From the NCBI RefSeq assembly GCF_003314435.2, contig NZ_QNVY02000002.1:124001-188000 (forward strand): a stretch of DNA of 64,000 bases, written 5' to 3'. The notes below the pieces were generated by a model that searched no databases, was not told the origin of the DNA, and saw only the letters and a list, made by a program, of their open reading frames with translations. The DNA comes from Flavobacterium petrolei. Its GTDB lineage: Bacteria > Bacteroidota > Bacteroidia > Flavobacteriales > Flavobacteriaceae. Made by a program: the position numbers and the translations under genes. Shown here piece by piece: positions 26,633 to 34,975 of the stretch (positions are counted from its first letter, which is position 1; every line of letters begins with the position of its first letter).

Positions 26633-26818
26633 CTATAAACCTTCAAATATTTTAAGTAATTCTTTTCTGCTTATCCCAAGTTTTGCTTGGTATTTTTTTA
26701 GCATTTCGTCTTTTTTTTCCTCTGAAAAAAGTGATTTATTATTGGTTAAAGCTGCAAACTTTTCTTTTAACCTTTTTTTTTGTTCTTCCCAGTTTCCCCC
26801 TCGCTCTATCGAATCCAT
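26633..26818 (-). CDS. CsbD-like stress protein
   Basis: A 61-residue soluble helical protein. NWEEQKKRLKEKFAALTNN resembles the CsbD core NW...KxKLKxKFxxLT of the general-stress family, and KYQAKLGISRKELLKI matches the final helix. CsbD in Bacillus belongs to the sigma-B stress regulon; its molecular role is unknown. The gene has its own two-box stress promoter at 26858-26922, which supports a real expressed gene. Confidence 0.82.
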   Translation of the reverse strand: MDSIERGGNWEEQKKRLKEKFAALTNNKSLFSEEKKDEMLKKYQAKLGISRKELLKIFEGL

Positions 26819-26857
26819 TGTTTTTTGTGTATTGTCTGTAAAATAGTTTTCACTTTA

Positions 26858-26922
26858 CAAAGTTCGGCCGTTTACAAAGGGAAGCAGTTATATAACTTTA
26901 TAGATTAGTTTCATTATTCACT
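26858..26922 (-). promoter_or_regulatory. Two-box stress promoter upstream of the CsbD-like gene
   Basis: On plus, box 2 GTTATATAACTT starts at 26887 and box 1 GTTTCATTATTCACT spans 26908-26922, 21 bp apart. CAAAGTTC at 26858 supplies the -7 TTTG at the invariant 29-bp distance. The start codon is at 26818. Confidence 0.82.
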
Positions 26923-27026
26923 GATTCAATAGATTACAATACAGATTAGTAGAAAATGTAAAGAAATAAAAGAATGTTTTTTTTTACTAAGAATTCAGAT
27001 GCGAATTATGTAGTTGCATTTTATGT

Positions 27027-27233
27027 TTATTTATGGCTTGAAATATATTTCTCTATTATATTCACAAGTGATTCATGATAATCGCTCAATACTTTAATAG
27101 TCATTTCGGGATTTTCAACGTCGGGAATTGTCACTGGCATCTCCGATAAATATTTAATTAATTCTGGATATTCTGTACGTATTTTCATAGTAATTTCGAG
27201 TATCGCTTGATTTATTTCTTTTTCTCTTTTCAT
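27027..27233 (-). CDS. Small hypothetical protein
   Basis: A 68-residue acidic soluble protein (KINQAILEIT-like N-terminal helix, then EYPELIKYLSEMPVTIPD and a final amphipathic helix). I do not recognise a family. It follows mlaD by about 110 bases with a possible weak hairpin between. Its codon use resembles its neighbours and it is bounded by clear intergenic DNA, so it is probably real. Confidence 0.62.
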   Translation of the reverse strand: MKREKEINQAILEITMKIRTEYPELIKYLSEMPVTIPDVENPEMTIKVLSDYHESLVNIIEKYISSHK

Positions 27234-27282
27234 GATAAATTATATGTAATGAATAAAATGGGTTGCTTTTGAAAATAAAATC

Positions 27283-27318
27283 TAAAACATCTTACTTGTT
27301 GAGATATACGATGTTTTA
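27283..27318 (-). terminator. Possible hairpin after mlaD
   Basis: TAAAACATC (27283-27291) pairs with GATGTTTTA (27310-27318) around an 18-base loop. The T tract is weak. Confidence 0.35.
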
Positions 27319-27343
27319 AATCATTAAATATTGAGATTTCTAA

Positions 27344-28228
27344 CTATTTTAAAGAATCGTTTTCAGCACCAATTTTTAATTCTCTTTTCATTTCTTCCTC
27401 TTCTAAATCAGTTGCTGCTTCCTGCTTTTTTCCTTCTTCTTTTTTCTTTTTATTGAAATAACCTCTCAATAAGAAATTATGTTTAGCAGCTTCAATAACT
27501 TCATTTACACCTTTGGTTGCTGATTTAACATTCGTCAATGAAGAATCTATCACTTTTCCCATTCTTTCATCGCTAACCAGTTTTGATAAAGCTCCTTTTC
27601 CGTTATTCATATTTACTGTAAATCTTTTGAATTCCATAGAACTATTCTCAAGATTGGTTACCATTGTTTTTATGCTGTTTCCAAATTCTTCATCAGAAAC
27701 TAATCGGGATAGTGCACCGTTTCCATTATTCATACTATAACTAAATTGCGCCAACTGAGCAGTAATAACGCCAGCATTATCAGCACTTTTTTTGACACTC
27801 ACCATTAAATCATCCATTTCTATCGATCTTTTGGAAGTTATATAGTTATTGTTTTCAACAATTACATTAGAATTTTTACCGGATGAAATGGTTAAAATTT
27901 TATCACCCATTAAACCATCGGAATTAATACTCGCAACAGCGTCTTTCTTGATGTATTTGCGAACTTCCTCTTTTATGACTAATTTAATTACCACCGCGGT
28001 ATCATTCAAAAAATCAATCTCTTCAACCGTACCAATATTTATCCCTGACAAGCGAACATTATTTCCAACTTCAAGTCCGTTAACCGAATTAAATTTTGAA
28101 TATAATTCAAACGTGGATCCAAATAAATTTTTTTGCTTTCCAACGAAATATATGGTTCCAACAAATAGTACCAATCCAATAATTACAAACATCCCCAATT
28201 TCCATTGGTATCCAGATTCTTTATTCAT
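27344..28228 (-). CDS. mlaD: MlaD-like MCE-domain lipid transport protein
   Basis: A 294-residue protein with one N-terminal membrane anchor (LGMFVIIGLVLFVGTIYFVG) and an MCE domain at about 38-115 (VNGLEVGNNVRLSGINIGTV, SDGLMGDKIL). A long helical C-terminal part contains a duplicated segment, NGxGALSxLVSDExxG, near residues 170 and 205, and ends in a Lys/Glu-rich tail. MCE proteins bind phospholipid and feed the MlaFE-type ABC importer between outer and inner membrane. It is the third gene of mlaE-mlaF-mlaD, 18 bases after mlaF. Confidence 0.9.
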   Translation of the reverse strand: MNKESGYQWKLGMFVIIGLVLFVGTIYFVGKQKNLFGSTFELYSKFNSVNGLEVGNNVRLSGINIGTVEEIDFLNDTAVVIKLVIKEEVRKYIKKDAVASINSDGLMGDKILTISSGKNSNVIVENNNYITSKRSIEMDDLMVSVKKSADNAGVITAQLAQFSYSMNNGNGALSRLVSDEEFGNSIKTMVTNLENSSMEFKRFTVNMNNGKGALSKLVSDERMGKVIDSSLTNVKSATKGVNEVIEAAKHNFLLRGYFNKKKKEEGKKQEAATDLEEEEMKRELKIGAENDSLK

Positions 28229-28246
28229 TTTTTATTTTTTTATTGG

Positions 28247-29023
28247 TTAGATGAAAAAAGAACGAACCCATTCATCGTCGCTTTTTTCTAATTCTTCATA
28301 CGTTCCTTCAATATGTATTACGCCTTCTTTCAAAATAACGATACGATCGCTAGTATGCTTTGCGCACGGCATATCATGTGTAATTATGATAGAAGATGTT
28401 TTATTTTTCTTTTGGATTTCCAGTATAAGTTCACTGATTTCTCTAGAAGTTATCGTGTCTAATCCTGTAGTGGGTTCATCATATAATATAATTTCAGGTT
28501 TTAGGATGAGAGTTCTTGCTAATCCAATTCTTTTGCGCATACCACCGGATAGTTCCGAAGGCATCTTGTCAATGGCTTCACTCAAACCAACGCTTTCTAA
28601 AACTTCAACAATTTGGTTTTCTAATTCCTCCGCAGATAAATCTTTAGCATGCCTTTTTAAAGTAAAGCCAAGATTTTCGCGAACACTCATAGAATCATAT
28701 AAAGCTGCGTTTTGGAACAAAAAACCTATTCTGATTCTAATTTTGTTAAGCTCGGTATTGTCTAATTTTGTGATGTCAGTTCCAAAAACATTTATTTCTC
28801 CTTTATCAACTCCTATTAAACCAACTAAACATTTTATTGTAATTGATTTTCCTGAACCGGATTTTCCTAATACCACAAGGTTTTCACCTTTGTTTACGAT
28901 TAAATTAATCCCTTTTAGAACTTCGTTTTTTCCGAAGGATTTATAAAGATCTTTTATTTCTATAACTGGAGCATTTGTTTTAGAAATAGGAGTATGGTCT
29001 GTTGTTGTTATTTCTTGCATCAT
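28247..29023 (-). CDS. mlaF: MlaF-like ABC transporter ATP-binding protein
   Basis: A 258-residue ABC ATPase. Walker A is LGKSGSGKSITIK, the Q-loop is FLFQNAALYDSM, the signature is ELSGGMRKRIGLAR, Walker B is ILYDEPTTGLD and the switch His is in IIITHDM. The phrase PSELSGGMRKRIGLART is typical of the MlaF subgroup. It powers lipid movement by the MlaE permease, with MlaD as binding protein. It starts one base after the mlaE stop and precedes mlaD by 18 bases. The functional direction of transport is not shown by sequence. Confidence 0.93.
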   Translation of the reverse strand: MMQEITTTDHTPISKTNAPVIEIKDLYKSFGKNEVLKGINLIVNKGENLVVLGKSGSGKSITIKCLVGLIGVDKGEINVFGTDITKLDNTELNKIRIRIGFLFQNAALYDSMSVRENLGFTLKRHAKDLSAEELENQIVEVLESVGLSEAIDKMPSELSGGMRKRIGLARTLILKPEIILYDEPTTGLDTITSREISELILEIQKKNKTSSIIITHDMPCAKHTSDRIVILKEGVIHIEGTYEELEKSDDEWVRSFFI

Positions 29024-29024
29024 T

Positions 29025-29816
29025 TTAGAAAAATAAATCAGTTATTTGTACCGCAAGCATATCAATGATAAATATGGTGAGCGATGCAGTCACTACTGCA
29101 GAATTAGCTGCTTTACCAACACTTTCGGTTCCATTAGCAGCATTATATCCTTTATAGCAGCCAATCATACCTATGAAAAAACCAAAGAAAAAAGTTTTTA
29201 TAGTTGCCGGAAATATATCCAAAAAAGTTATTGATTCTAACACTTGAGCCAGATAGCGATACAAACTTACTTCTCCATGAATATTTATGCCTGCATATCC
29301 ACCAATAATTCCAATACCATCAGCATAAATTACTAGTAATGGGATCATAAGCGTAGTAGCCAAAATTCTGGTAACAACTAAATATTTATAAGGATTGATG
29401 GCAGAAACTTCCATGGCATCAATTTGTTCTGTTACTTTCATAGAACCTAATTCAGCGCCAATACCTGAGGAAACCTTACCTGCACAAATTAAAGCAGTTA
29501 TTACCGGAGCTATTTCTCTAATAAGCGATAATGCAACCATACTTGGAAGCCAGGATTCTGCGCCAAACTTAGCTAAAGTAGGTCTTGATTGTAAGGTCAA
29601 AACTAATCCCATAATGAAGCCAGTAATAGTCACTAATGGTAATGATTTGTAGCCAATGTTATAACATTGCTTGATGAATTCCTTCATTTCGTATGGAGGT
29701 TTTAAGACCTCTTTAAAGAAACGTGTGGCAAACAAGGTAACTTTACCTACATCATTAAAAGTATCTTTTAAATAGCTGATTATACTTTCTTTTTTTTCGG
29801 TTACTGTTTTATTCAT
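29025..29816 (-). CDS. mlaE: MlaE-like ABC transporter permease
   Basis: A 263-residue permease of the MlaE/YrbE family with about five membrane helices. The markers are YNIGYKSLPLVTITGFIMGL, LSLIREIAPVITALICAGKV and SSGIGAELGSMKVTEQIDAM, the conserved cytoplasmic loop. It is the first gene of the mlaEFD operon for retrograde phospholipid transport and outer-membrane asymmetry. MlaA, MlaB and MlaC are not encoded nearby. The 233 bases upstream hold no stress-type promoter and no gene I trust. Confidence 0.93.
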   Translation of the reverse strand: MNKTVTEKKESIISYLKDTFNDVGKVTLFATRFFKEVLKPPYEMKEFIKQCYNIGYKSLPLVTITGFIMGLVLTLQSRPTLAKFGAESWLPSMVALSLIREIAPVITALICAGKVSSGIGAELGSMKVTEQIDAMEVSAINPYKYLVVTRILATTLMIPLLVIYADGIGIIGGYAGINIHGEVSLYRYLAQVLESITFLDIFPATIKTFFFGFFIGMIGCYKGYNAANGTESVGKAANSAVVTASLTIFIIDMLAVQITDLFF

Positions 29817-30050
29817 TTATCATTACTATTATTTATGATTTTTTGGATGTATCTAATCTCTTATATTAATTGTAGCGCAAGAATAGTAAAAAGGAAAAAA
29901 GTGGTTGTCAGAAAAGAGTTTGCAATTTTAGAAAAATGCAGAGTTCGTTTTGATGAAATTCTGGAATATAATTTCTGTTTTCAAGTCAATAAATTTAAAA
30001 TTTTAAATGACGAAATGACAAAAAAGTAAAAATCACATCATATTTATAAT

Positions 30051-30509
30051 TTATGATAACATCAAATCGCCTAGCCTTTTTACTTTATCATGATCCGCTG
30101 TCAATAAAATTTGTTGCGATTTAATCAAGATATGAAGTTCTGCGGTAAGATGATCGAAATTACCAGACAAGGAATCTTTATAACTTTTTATAGCTACAAA
30201 TTCGTTGTATTCCATTGTATTCAAAATATCTTCTCTGTCTTTTCCGATAAATTTCGATTTAAAATTAATCCAAAGTCTTTTCAACAAACTGTTATTTCTA
30301 CATTCAAAAACAGGAACCCCTCCCATTTTATGAACCTCTTCAATAAGTTCTGATTTGAATATTGTGCTGGTATTTTGAAATTCAGAAAATAAATCTTTCA
30401 AATCGTTTTCTTCTGTTGCTTTTTTAGCTGTTTTGTAAATCTCAATTCTTTCGTTATTGATTTCAATAAGATTATTTAAAACTACAATTGATTTTTCTTT
30501 ATTCATCAT
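30051..30509 (-). CDS. PA2169-type four-helix-bundle protein (DUF2383)
   Basis: A 152-residue soluble protein of the DUF2383/PA2169 family, related to ferritin-like bundles. The markers are VVLNNLIEINNERIEIYKTA, DLFSEFQNTSTIFKSELIEE and LNTMEYNEFVAIKSYKDSL. The conserved glutamates and histidine (HILIKSQQILL, HDKVKRL) could line a metal site but I cannot confirm one. Such genes commonly accompany CsbD, YtxH and Dps genes in stress clusters. The 225 bases upstream carry no two-box promoter, unlike most neighbours. Confidence 0.85.
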   Translation of the reverse strand: MMNKEKSIVVLNNLIEINNERIEIYKTAKKATEENDLKDLFSEFQNTSTIFKSELIEEVHKMGGVPVFECRNNSLLKRLWINFKSKFIGKDREDILNTMEYNEFVAIKSYKDSLSGNFDHLTAELHILIKSQQILLTADHDKVKRLGDLMLS

Positions 30510-30734
30510 CTTAACTATTGCGTATTTATCTAACTTCGAACATAATTTTTGGGTAGGGAATTTTTGGTGAATAATAGTGATTTATCGTTACTCTTAAATC
30601 AGTTTCTTCTAATTCCTTAAAGATATTTTTCGATCGTTTTATAATAAAAATATTATTAATTTTTTTTCAGAACAGTATAATCAAATAAATTGGTCAGTAA
30701 CAATCTGCTTAATAAATTAAAATTTTTAATTAAA

Positions 30735-31175
30735 CTAAAATCTATTTGTTGTCAGAATTAGTTGCATTCCAGGATACTTTACATCTGCATTATCTTCTGC
30801 GGAAATAAATATTTTTGAAGGCTCAAATGACGTAACCGTTTCAAAGGTGGCTTTAAGTTTTGAGGACATAAATCCGGTGTCGCTTTTTATTTGTCCAATA
30901 TTTTTCACAACAGAATTTTCGGTTTCCATCCAAACAACGTAAACGTTTTTTGAAGGTTGCAACCGGTTAACTTCGGCTAAATTTGATATTTTTATTCCAA
31001 TCGAATAATTTTTGTTACTGTCTTTTTTTACACTCACTTTTCCCTCTGCGGCGGGAACTACTGAGGAGTTTTGAAAAGCTATATTCTTCCCGCATGATGC
31101 AAAAGACAACAACATAATTAGTGCTAAAAATCCTGTAAATAATTTTTTAATATTTGAATTTAATCGAATTGTCAT
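30735..31175 (-). CDS. Lipoprotein of unknown function
   Basis: A 146-residue protein with signal FTGFLALIMLLSFASCGKN, giving a lipid-anchored Cys after SFAS. The mature part is beta-rich (KNYSIGIKISNLAEV, NVYVVWMETEN and SKLKATFETVTSFEPSKIFI). The pattern NVYVVWMET...VKNIG is seen in small exported Bacteroidota proteins and in the C-terminal part of anti-sigma-K-like proteins, but I assign no function. It is monocistronic under the two-box promoter at 31204-31268. Confidence 0.75.
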   Translation of the reverse strand: MTIRLNSNIKKLFTGFLALIMLLSFASCGKNIAFQNSSVVPAAEGKVSVKKDSNKNYSIGIKISNLAEVNRLQPSKNVYVVWMETENSVVKNIGQIKSDTGFMSSKLKATFETVTSFEPSKIFISAEDNADVKYPGMQLILTTNRF

Positions 31176-31203
31176 TGTATGTTCCTTGAGTTGTTTTACG
31201 ATA

Positions 31204-31268
31204 CAAATTTCAATAGTATAGAGTTAAGATATGTTATATAAATATTATAAAAATTTACATTATTCACA
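31204..31268 (-). promoter_or_regulatory. Two-box stress promoter upstream of the 31175 lipoprotein gene
   Basis: On plus, box 2 GTTATATAAATA starts at 31233 and box 1 TTTACATTATTCACA spans 31254-31268, 21 bp apart. CAAATTTC at 31204 supplies the -7 TTTG, 29 bp from box 2 and 29 bases from the start codon at 31175. Confidence 0.8.
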
Positions 31269-31294
31269 CGTAAATAATCACAGTCTAAAATAAT

Positions 31295-31516
31295 TTATCC
31301 GTTTTTTTTGTTGCCAACCACTAATAAAACAACGCCTCCTACAGCGAGTACAATTCCTATAATAGGAGACCAAGCTACGGGATGATTTACTTCTTTGTTT
31401 ACTTGAATTGGACCTATATCAACCACTTTTTCGGTAGTTGTAAAATTGAAGCTATTGTAAAACAACATTAGTATTCCTAAAACAATCAAGATAATTCCTA
31501 TGGGTTTCGTTTTCAT
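31295..31516 (-). CDS. DUF3185-like small membrane protein
   Basis: A 73-residue protein with two membrane helices (IGIILIVLGILMLFYNSF and WSPIIGIVLAVGGVVLLVVG) joined by a periplasmic loop FTTTEKVVDIGPIQVNKE. This layout fits the DUF3185 family. It follows the gene at 31568 by 51 bases and should be co-transcribed from the promoter at 32020-32084. It is a probable stress-associated membrane protein of unknown role. Confidence 0.75.
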   Translation of the reverse strand: MKTKPIGIILIVLGILMLFYNSFNFTTTEKVVDIGPIQVNKEVNHPVAWSPIIGIVLAVGGVVLLVVGNKKNG

Positions 31517-31567
31517 ATGTAATTTATTTAAAGTTATTTTTTTTAAAGTGATTTTAGGTGTTTAATA

Positions 31568-31951
31568 TTATGCTTCGGAAAAGTATTCTTTTACAAAATT
31601 ATGTTGCTGGCTTGCGGTCATCTTGTCCGTGTTTTTGATTTCAAATTTAATCTTCAGAAAACGCTCGTCTTCACTAAGAAGATCAAAAAGTTCTACTTTG
31701 GCATTGGTAGGACCAAAGAGGATTACGCGTTTGTAGTTTTTAATTGTTTCTCCTATTTTTTTGTAATAGTCGTACAATTGTTTTTTCTCTTTTTCAAGCA
31801 TCAAATTTTCATTTTTTGCCAAATGTTTTTTCTTCTCCTTGAGTGAAAACTTTGATTCAATTGTTTCAATCTCAAAATGTTTTGATGTGAATTCCATTAA
31901 ATGGGCAAAGGAATGATCCATCCAAATCCCTAATTTTTTTGATGCCGTCAT
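31568..31951 (-). CDS. Soluble protein of unknown function (release-factor/host-attachment-like fold suspected)
   Basis: A 127-residue cytoplasmic protein. It starts KLGIWMDHSFAHLMEF, has a Lys-rich middle helix (SLKEKKKHLAKNE then EKKQLYDYYKKIGETIKNYK) and ends with RVILFGPTNAKVELFDLLSE followed by IKNTDKMTASQQHNFVKEYF. The last part recalls the C-terminal region of eRF1/pelota-type and host-attachment proteins (LFGPxxAKxxLxxxL, then TDKMT). That resemblance is a pattern match from memory, not an established assignment. It heads a two-gene unit under a two-box stress promoter. Confidence 0.7.
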   Translation of the reverse strand: MTASKKLGIWMDHSFAHLMEFTSKHFEIETIESKFSLKEKKKHLAKNENLMLEKEKKQLYDYYKKIGETIKNYKRVILFGPTNAKVELFDLLSEDERFLKIKFEIKNTDKMTASQQHNFVKEYFSEA

Positions 31952-32019
31952 AATAATCTGTTTTTGGAAATAATAAATTTACATGTTTTAATAGATTACG
32001 ATAATTAATTATAAAAGTC

Positions 32020-32084
32020 TAAAGTTCAGTTATTTGTTCTTGATTTTTATTATATAAATTTAGATAAAACTTATATAATTCACA
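32020..32084 (-). promoter_or_regulatory. Two-box stress promoter upstream of the 31951 gene
   Basis: On plus, box 2 ATTATATAAATT starts at 32049 and box 1 CTTATATAATTCACA spans 32070-32084, 21 bp apart. TAAAGTTC at 32020 gives a degenerate -7 (TTTA) at 29 bp. The rest of the 31952-32261 gap shows no gene. Confidence 0.72.
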
Positions 32085-32261
32085 TGTAAATTCTTTATGA
32101 AAAGGTAATCAAATTTAAAATCACGCTCAATAATTTGCATCTCCTTTCAATGGTAAAGGAGTAGTTGGGCAATGAGTTGTTTTGTATTTTTTCTTTGAAT
32201 AGTCATCAGAAACTAGATTTTCTGGATCGTTTTAATAAGTGCTCATCTCACTGTAAAGCAT

Positions 32262-32292
32262 AAAAAAAGGGCTGTTGTTTCCAACAGCCCTC
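32262..32292 (-). terminator. Rho-independent terminator after the TSP3-OmpA gene
   Basis: GGGCTGTTG (32269-32277) pairs with CAACAGCCC (32282-32290). The A run at 32263-32268 gives a T run after the stem on the minus strand. Confidence 0.9.
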
Positions 32293-32325
32293 AACTAACC
32301 AAACCAAAAACCCAACTTAATCTTA

Positions 32326-33708
32326 TTATTTTTCGTAGGTCATTTTCAACTCTACTCTTCTATTTTTTGCACGTCCAATAGCCGTTGCATTTGTAGCAAT
32401 CGGTTTGCTTTCGCCATAACCTACTGCTGTAACTCTTGATCCTGAAACTCCTTTTTCCATTAAATAATTTTTAACAGATTCAGTACGTTTTTGAGATAAT
32501 TCTAAGTTCAAAGCATCGCTACCATTGCTGTCAGCATGTCCTTCAATAACTAAGTTAGATGCATCATATTTATTAATGATAGTTACTAATTCATCTAATT
32601 GCGCTAATGAACCTATTTTTAATTTAGCACTATTGTTCTCAAAGAATATTTTACTTCCTAAGTATGTAATTCTTTCAACATCTTGTTTTGTAATTTCAGG
32701 ACAACCTTTGTTTTCCATAGTTCCTTTAACGGTAGGACAACGGTCATCAATATCAGCCACACCATCTCCATCAGAATCTGGACAACCATTTAAACTCATT
32801 GGACCAGCAACATCAGGACAACGGTCTAAATCATTAGTAATTCCATCTTTGTCATTATCCATAGCACACCCAGTAGCATCTACTTTAGTTCCTGGTTTAG
32901 TATCTGGACATTTGTCATTAATATCAGCTACACCATCATTGTCTGAATCAGGACAACCGTTCAATAGAGCAGAACCTGCAGTATCTGGACAAGCGTCTAA
33001 GTAATCAGCAACACCATCTTTGTCTCTGTCTAATGGACAACCATTTTCATCAACAACTACACCAGCCGGAGTTTCAGGACAGGTATCATTACGATCTGAA
33101 ACACCATCATTATCAGCATCTTTTTTATCACCTAAATTGAAAGTTAAACCAGCCATGTGAGATAAATAAGCGTCTTTTTTGCCATTATCAACACCGTCTC
33201 TTCTGTCTTTATTTGAAAAACTAAAAGTTTCTTGTAGGTTTAATGTAATTACATCATTCAATTTGAAATTTATTCCACCACCCGCTGTAGGTAAGGCGTA
33301 ATCAATTCTATCTTGATCAAAGTTTAGGTCTTTGTCAAATAACATAGCACCAACTCCTGCAAATGCATAAGGTCTTACAATAGATTCAGGACCTGTCATG
33401 TTAAATCTTAAATTTAACGCAACTGAGTTGAAATCGCTTTTAAAACTTCCTGAAGGGCTGTTGTTATAACCAATTGTTCCTTTTGAAGCCAAAAAATTTA
33501 AATCGAAATAACGACCTAAATATCTAGAAACAGAGATACCACCAAAACCGTAGAATGCTTTATCAGTTTTATAAAAATTATTTCCTAAATCACCTTGGTA
33601 TTGTGTTACACCTCCGTGAAGACCAATATTCCATTTTTTGTCTGCGGTTTGCGCTTTTGAGATAAATGTAAATGCTAAGCATGTACACAGTAATAGGATT
33701 TTTTTCAT
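32326..33708 (-). CDS. OmpA family outer-membrane protein with thrombospondin type 3 repeats
   Basis: A 460-residue protein: Sec signal MKKILLLCTCLAFTFISKAQ, an eight-strand barrel (about 25-200), five or so calcium-binding thrombospondin type 3 repeats rich in DxDxDGVxDxxDxCP (about 202-340), and a C-terminal OmpA domain with VIEGHADSNGSDALNLELSQ and GRAKNRRVELKM. It is a typical major OmpA of Flavobacteria, linking outer membrane and peptidoglycan. The ATG at 33708 is chosen because an in-frame ATG at 33798 lies inside the promoter boxes upstream of the -7 element. It is monocistronic with a strong terminator. Confidence 0.92.
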   Translation of the reverse strand: MKKILLLCTCLAFTFISKAQTADKKWNIGLHGGVTQYQGDLGNNFYKTDKAFYGFGGISVSRYLGRYFDLNFLASKGTIGYNNSPSGSFKSDFNSVALNLRFNMTGPESIVRPYAFAGVGAMLFDKDLNFDQDRIDYALPTAGGGINFKLNDVITLNLQETFSFSNKDRRDGVDNGKKDAYLSHMAGLTFNLGDKKDADNDGVSDRNDTCPETPAGVVVDENGCPLDRDKDGVADYLDACPDTAGSALLNGCPDSDNDGVADINDKCPDTKPGTKVDATGCAMDNDKDGITNDLDRCPDVAGPMSLNGCPDSDGDGVADIDDRCPTVKGTMENKGCPEITKQDVERITYLGSKIFFENNSAKLKIGSLAQLDELVTIINKYDASNLVIEGHADSNGSDALNLELSQKRTESVKNYLMEKGVSGSRVTAVGYGESKPIATNATAIGRAKNRRVELKMTYEK

Positions 33709-33734
33709 CTTTATTTTTATTATATTGTTTGATG

Positions 33735-33799
33735 CAAAGGTTGACAACATTGGGCTAACGATTGTTATATAACTATTGTAATAAGTTGTATCATTCACA
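33735..33799 (-). promoter_or_regulatory. Two-box stress promoter upstream of the TSP3-OmpA gene
   Basis: On plus, box 2 GTTATATAACTA starts at 33764 and box 1 GTTGTATCATTCACA spans 33785-33799. CAAAGGTT at 33735 supplies the -7 (AACCTTTG), identical to the one of the ice-binding operon, at 29 bp. The start codon is 27 bases on. Confidence 0.85.
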
Positions 33800-34023
33800 C
33801 ATTGGGAAGAATTTTTCCTTTTTTATTCTAAATGTATACCATCAATTAACCATTAGTTAATCGGCAAAAAAAAGAACTATTTAAAAAAATCATTCTTTTG
33901 TTAACTGCTCATGGAGAAAGTTTTGAAAGAAGTTTTTTTTAATAGTTCTAATTAATTTTTTAAAAAGTTTACATTTTTTGTTTAAAACAAAAAAGGCTGC
34001 AGATTCTCTTTATTGACTAAATA

Positions 34024-34146
34024 TTACTTTTGAAAATCCTTTTCTGGTGTCAGTTCAGATTCTTCAATATATTCTTTAGCAGTTATTTTTCCAACTCTGC
34101 AATTACTTCTTGACGTGTAGGGCATATCTGATTCTAAATTTTCCAT
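34024..34146 (-). CDS. Possible 40-residue protein downstream of dps
   Basis: An ATG-started frame of 40 codons (MENLESDMPYTSRSNCRVGK, then ITAKEYIEESELTPEKDFQK) lies 24 bases after the dps stop on the same strand. Composition is protein-like: charged, soluble, with no membrane segment. It recalls other very small Flavobacterium proteins with a YTSRxNCRVGKIT segment, a match from memory only. It would be co-transcribed with dps. The rest of the 33800-34023 gap shows no gene. Confidence 0.5.
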   Translation of the reverse strand: MENLESDMPYTSRSNCRVGKITAKEYIEESELTPEKDFQK

Positions 34147-34170
34147 TATAACAAGGACTTTGTTTATAAA

Positions 34171-34644
34171 TTATTCTAAATATCTTCTCAATGTCCAAGC
34201 CATTGTTTCGTGAGCTAACATCAATCCAGTTAGGAAATCAGCTGTTCCTGCATCTTTATTTTCGTCAGCACTTGCGTCAACATCTTTTCTCAACTGAACG
34301 ATTAGTGTTTCATGATCTTCTACTAATTCTTGAAGCATTTCTTTTTGACCTGGATACTGATTTGGAGATTCCTTGATAATTGTTAAATCTGAAAACTCTT
34401 TCATTGTTCCAATCGTTTTTCCACCTAATTTACTAATACGTTCTGCCGTTTCGTCAATTGAAACTTCCAGTTGTGTATATTGTCCTTCAAACAATTTATG
34501 TAATTCCATAAAACTTTGTCCAGATACATTCCAATGAAATTTTCTTAATTTAATATATAGCGTCATTTCATTTGCTAAAATTGAAGAAAGGATTGAAATA
34601 CTGTTTTTTAAATGCGCTTCTGTAATTCCGATTTTAATTTTCAT
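34171..34644 (-). CDS. dps: Dps family DNA-protecting ferritin
   Basis: A 157-residue Dps protein. It forms a 12-mer that oxidises ferrous iron with peroxide and stores it, protecting DNA in stress and starvation. The inter-subunit ferroxidase residues have the exact family spacing: His37 (KFHWNVSG), His49, Asp64 and Glu68 (SIDETAERI). The N-terminal DNA-binding tail is short (MKIKIGITEAHLKNSI). A two-box stress promoter lies at 34752-34816, giving a leader of about 100 bases. Confidence 0.93.
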   Translation of the reverse strand: MKIKIGITEAHLKNSISILSSILANEMTLYIKLRKFHWNVSGQSFMELHKLFEGQYTQLEVSIDETAERISKLGGKTIGTMKEFSDLTIIKESPNQYPGQKEMLQELVEDHETLIVQLRKDVDASADENKDAGTADFLTGLMLAHETMAWTLRRYLE

Positions 34645-34751
34645 GTTTTCTAAATTTTATTTTGATTACTTATATTTTGTAAAATAATTTGTTTTTATCT
34701 TCTTAATAGAACTAAAAACTTGTTTTTGTTTTATCCAAGAAGTGCTGTATA

Positions 34752-34816
34752 CAAAGATCACTTTATTGCTTAAAAAAAGTATTATAAGATTACAAGAATT
34801 AGTTACATCTTTCACA
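34752..34816 (-). promoter_or_regulatory. Two-box stress promoter upstream of dps
   Basis: On plus, box 2 ATTATAAGATTA starts at 34781 and box 1 GTTACATCTTTCACA spans 34802-34816, 21 bp apart. CAAAGATC at 34752 supplies the -7 TTTG at 29 bp. The start codon is 108 bases on, a longer leader than most others. The remainder of the gap to 34975 holds nothing I trust. Confidence 0.8.
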
Positions 34817-34975
34817 CTTTTAAATTAATAACTATTTATTAATCAATAATTTAAATAATAAATAGGTTCGATGTTGTAATATGTGTGGATTTAAAACTCT
34901 ATTTTCTAATGGAACTTTTTCCTTTTCTATAAATAATTTCAAAGGTGATTGTGTCAGTTCAAAATTAAATATCAA

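Noticed and set aside
28251-28946. 231-codon frame antisense to mlaF
   Set aside because: mlaF on the other strand has every ABC ATPase motif; the antisense frame is a shadow.
29835-30029. 64-codon plus-strand frame between mlaE and the DUF2383 gene
   Set aside because: No family resemblance, no promoter element, opposite strand to all neighbours.
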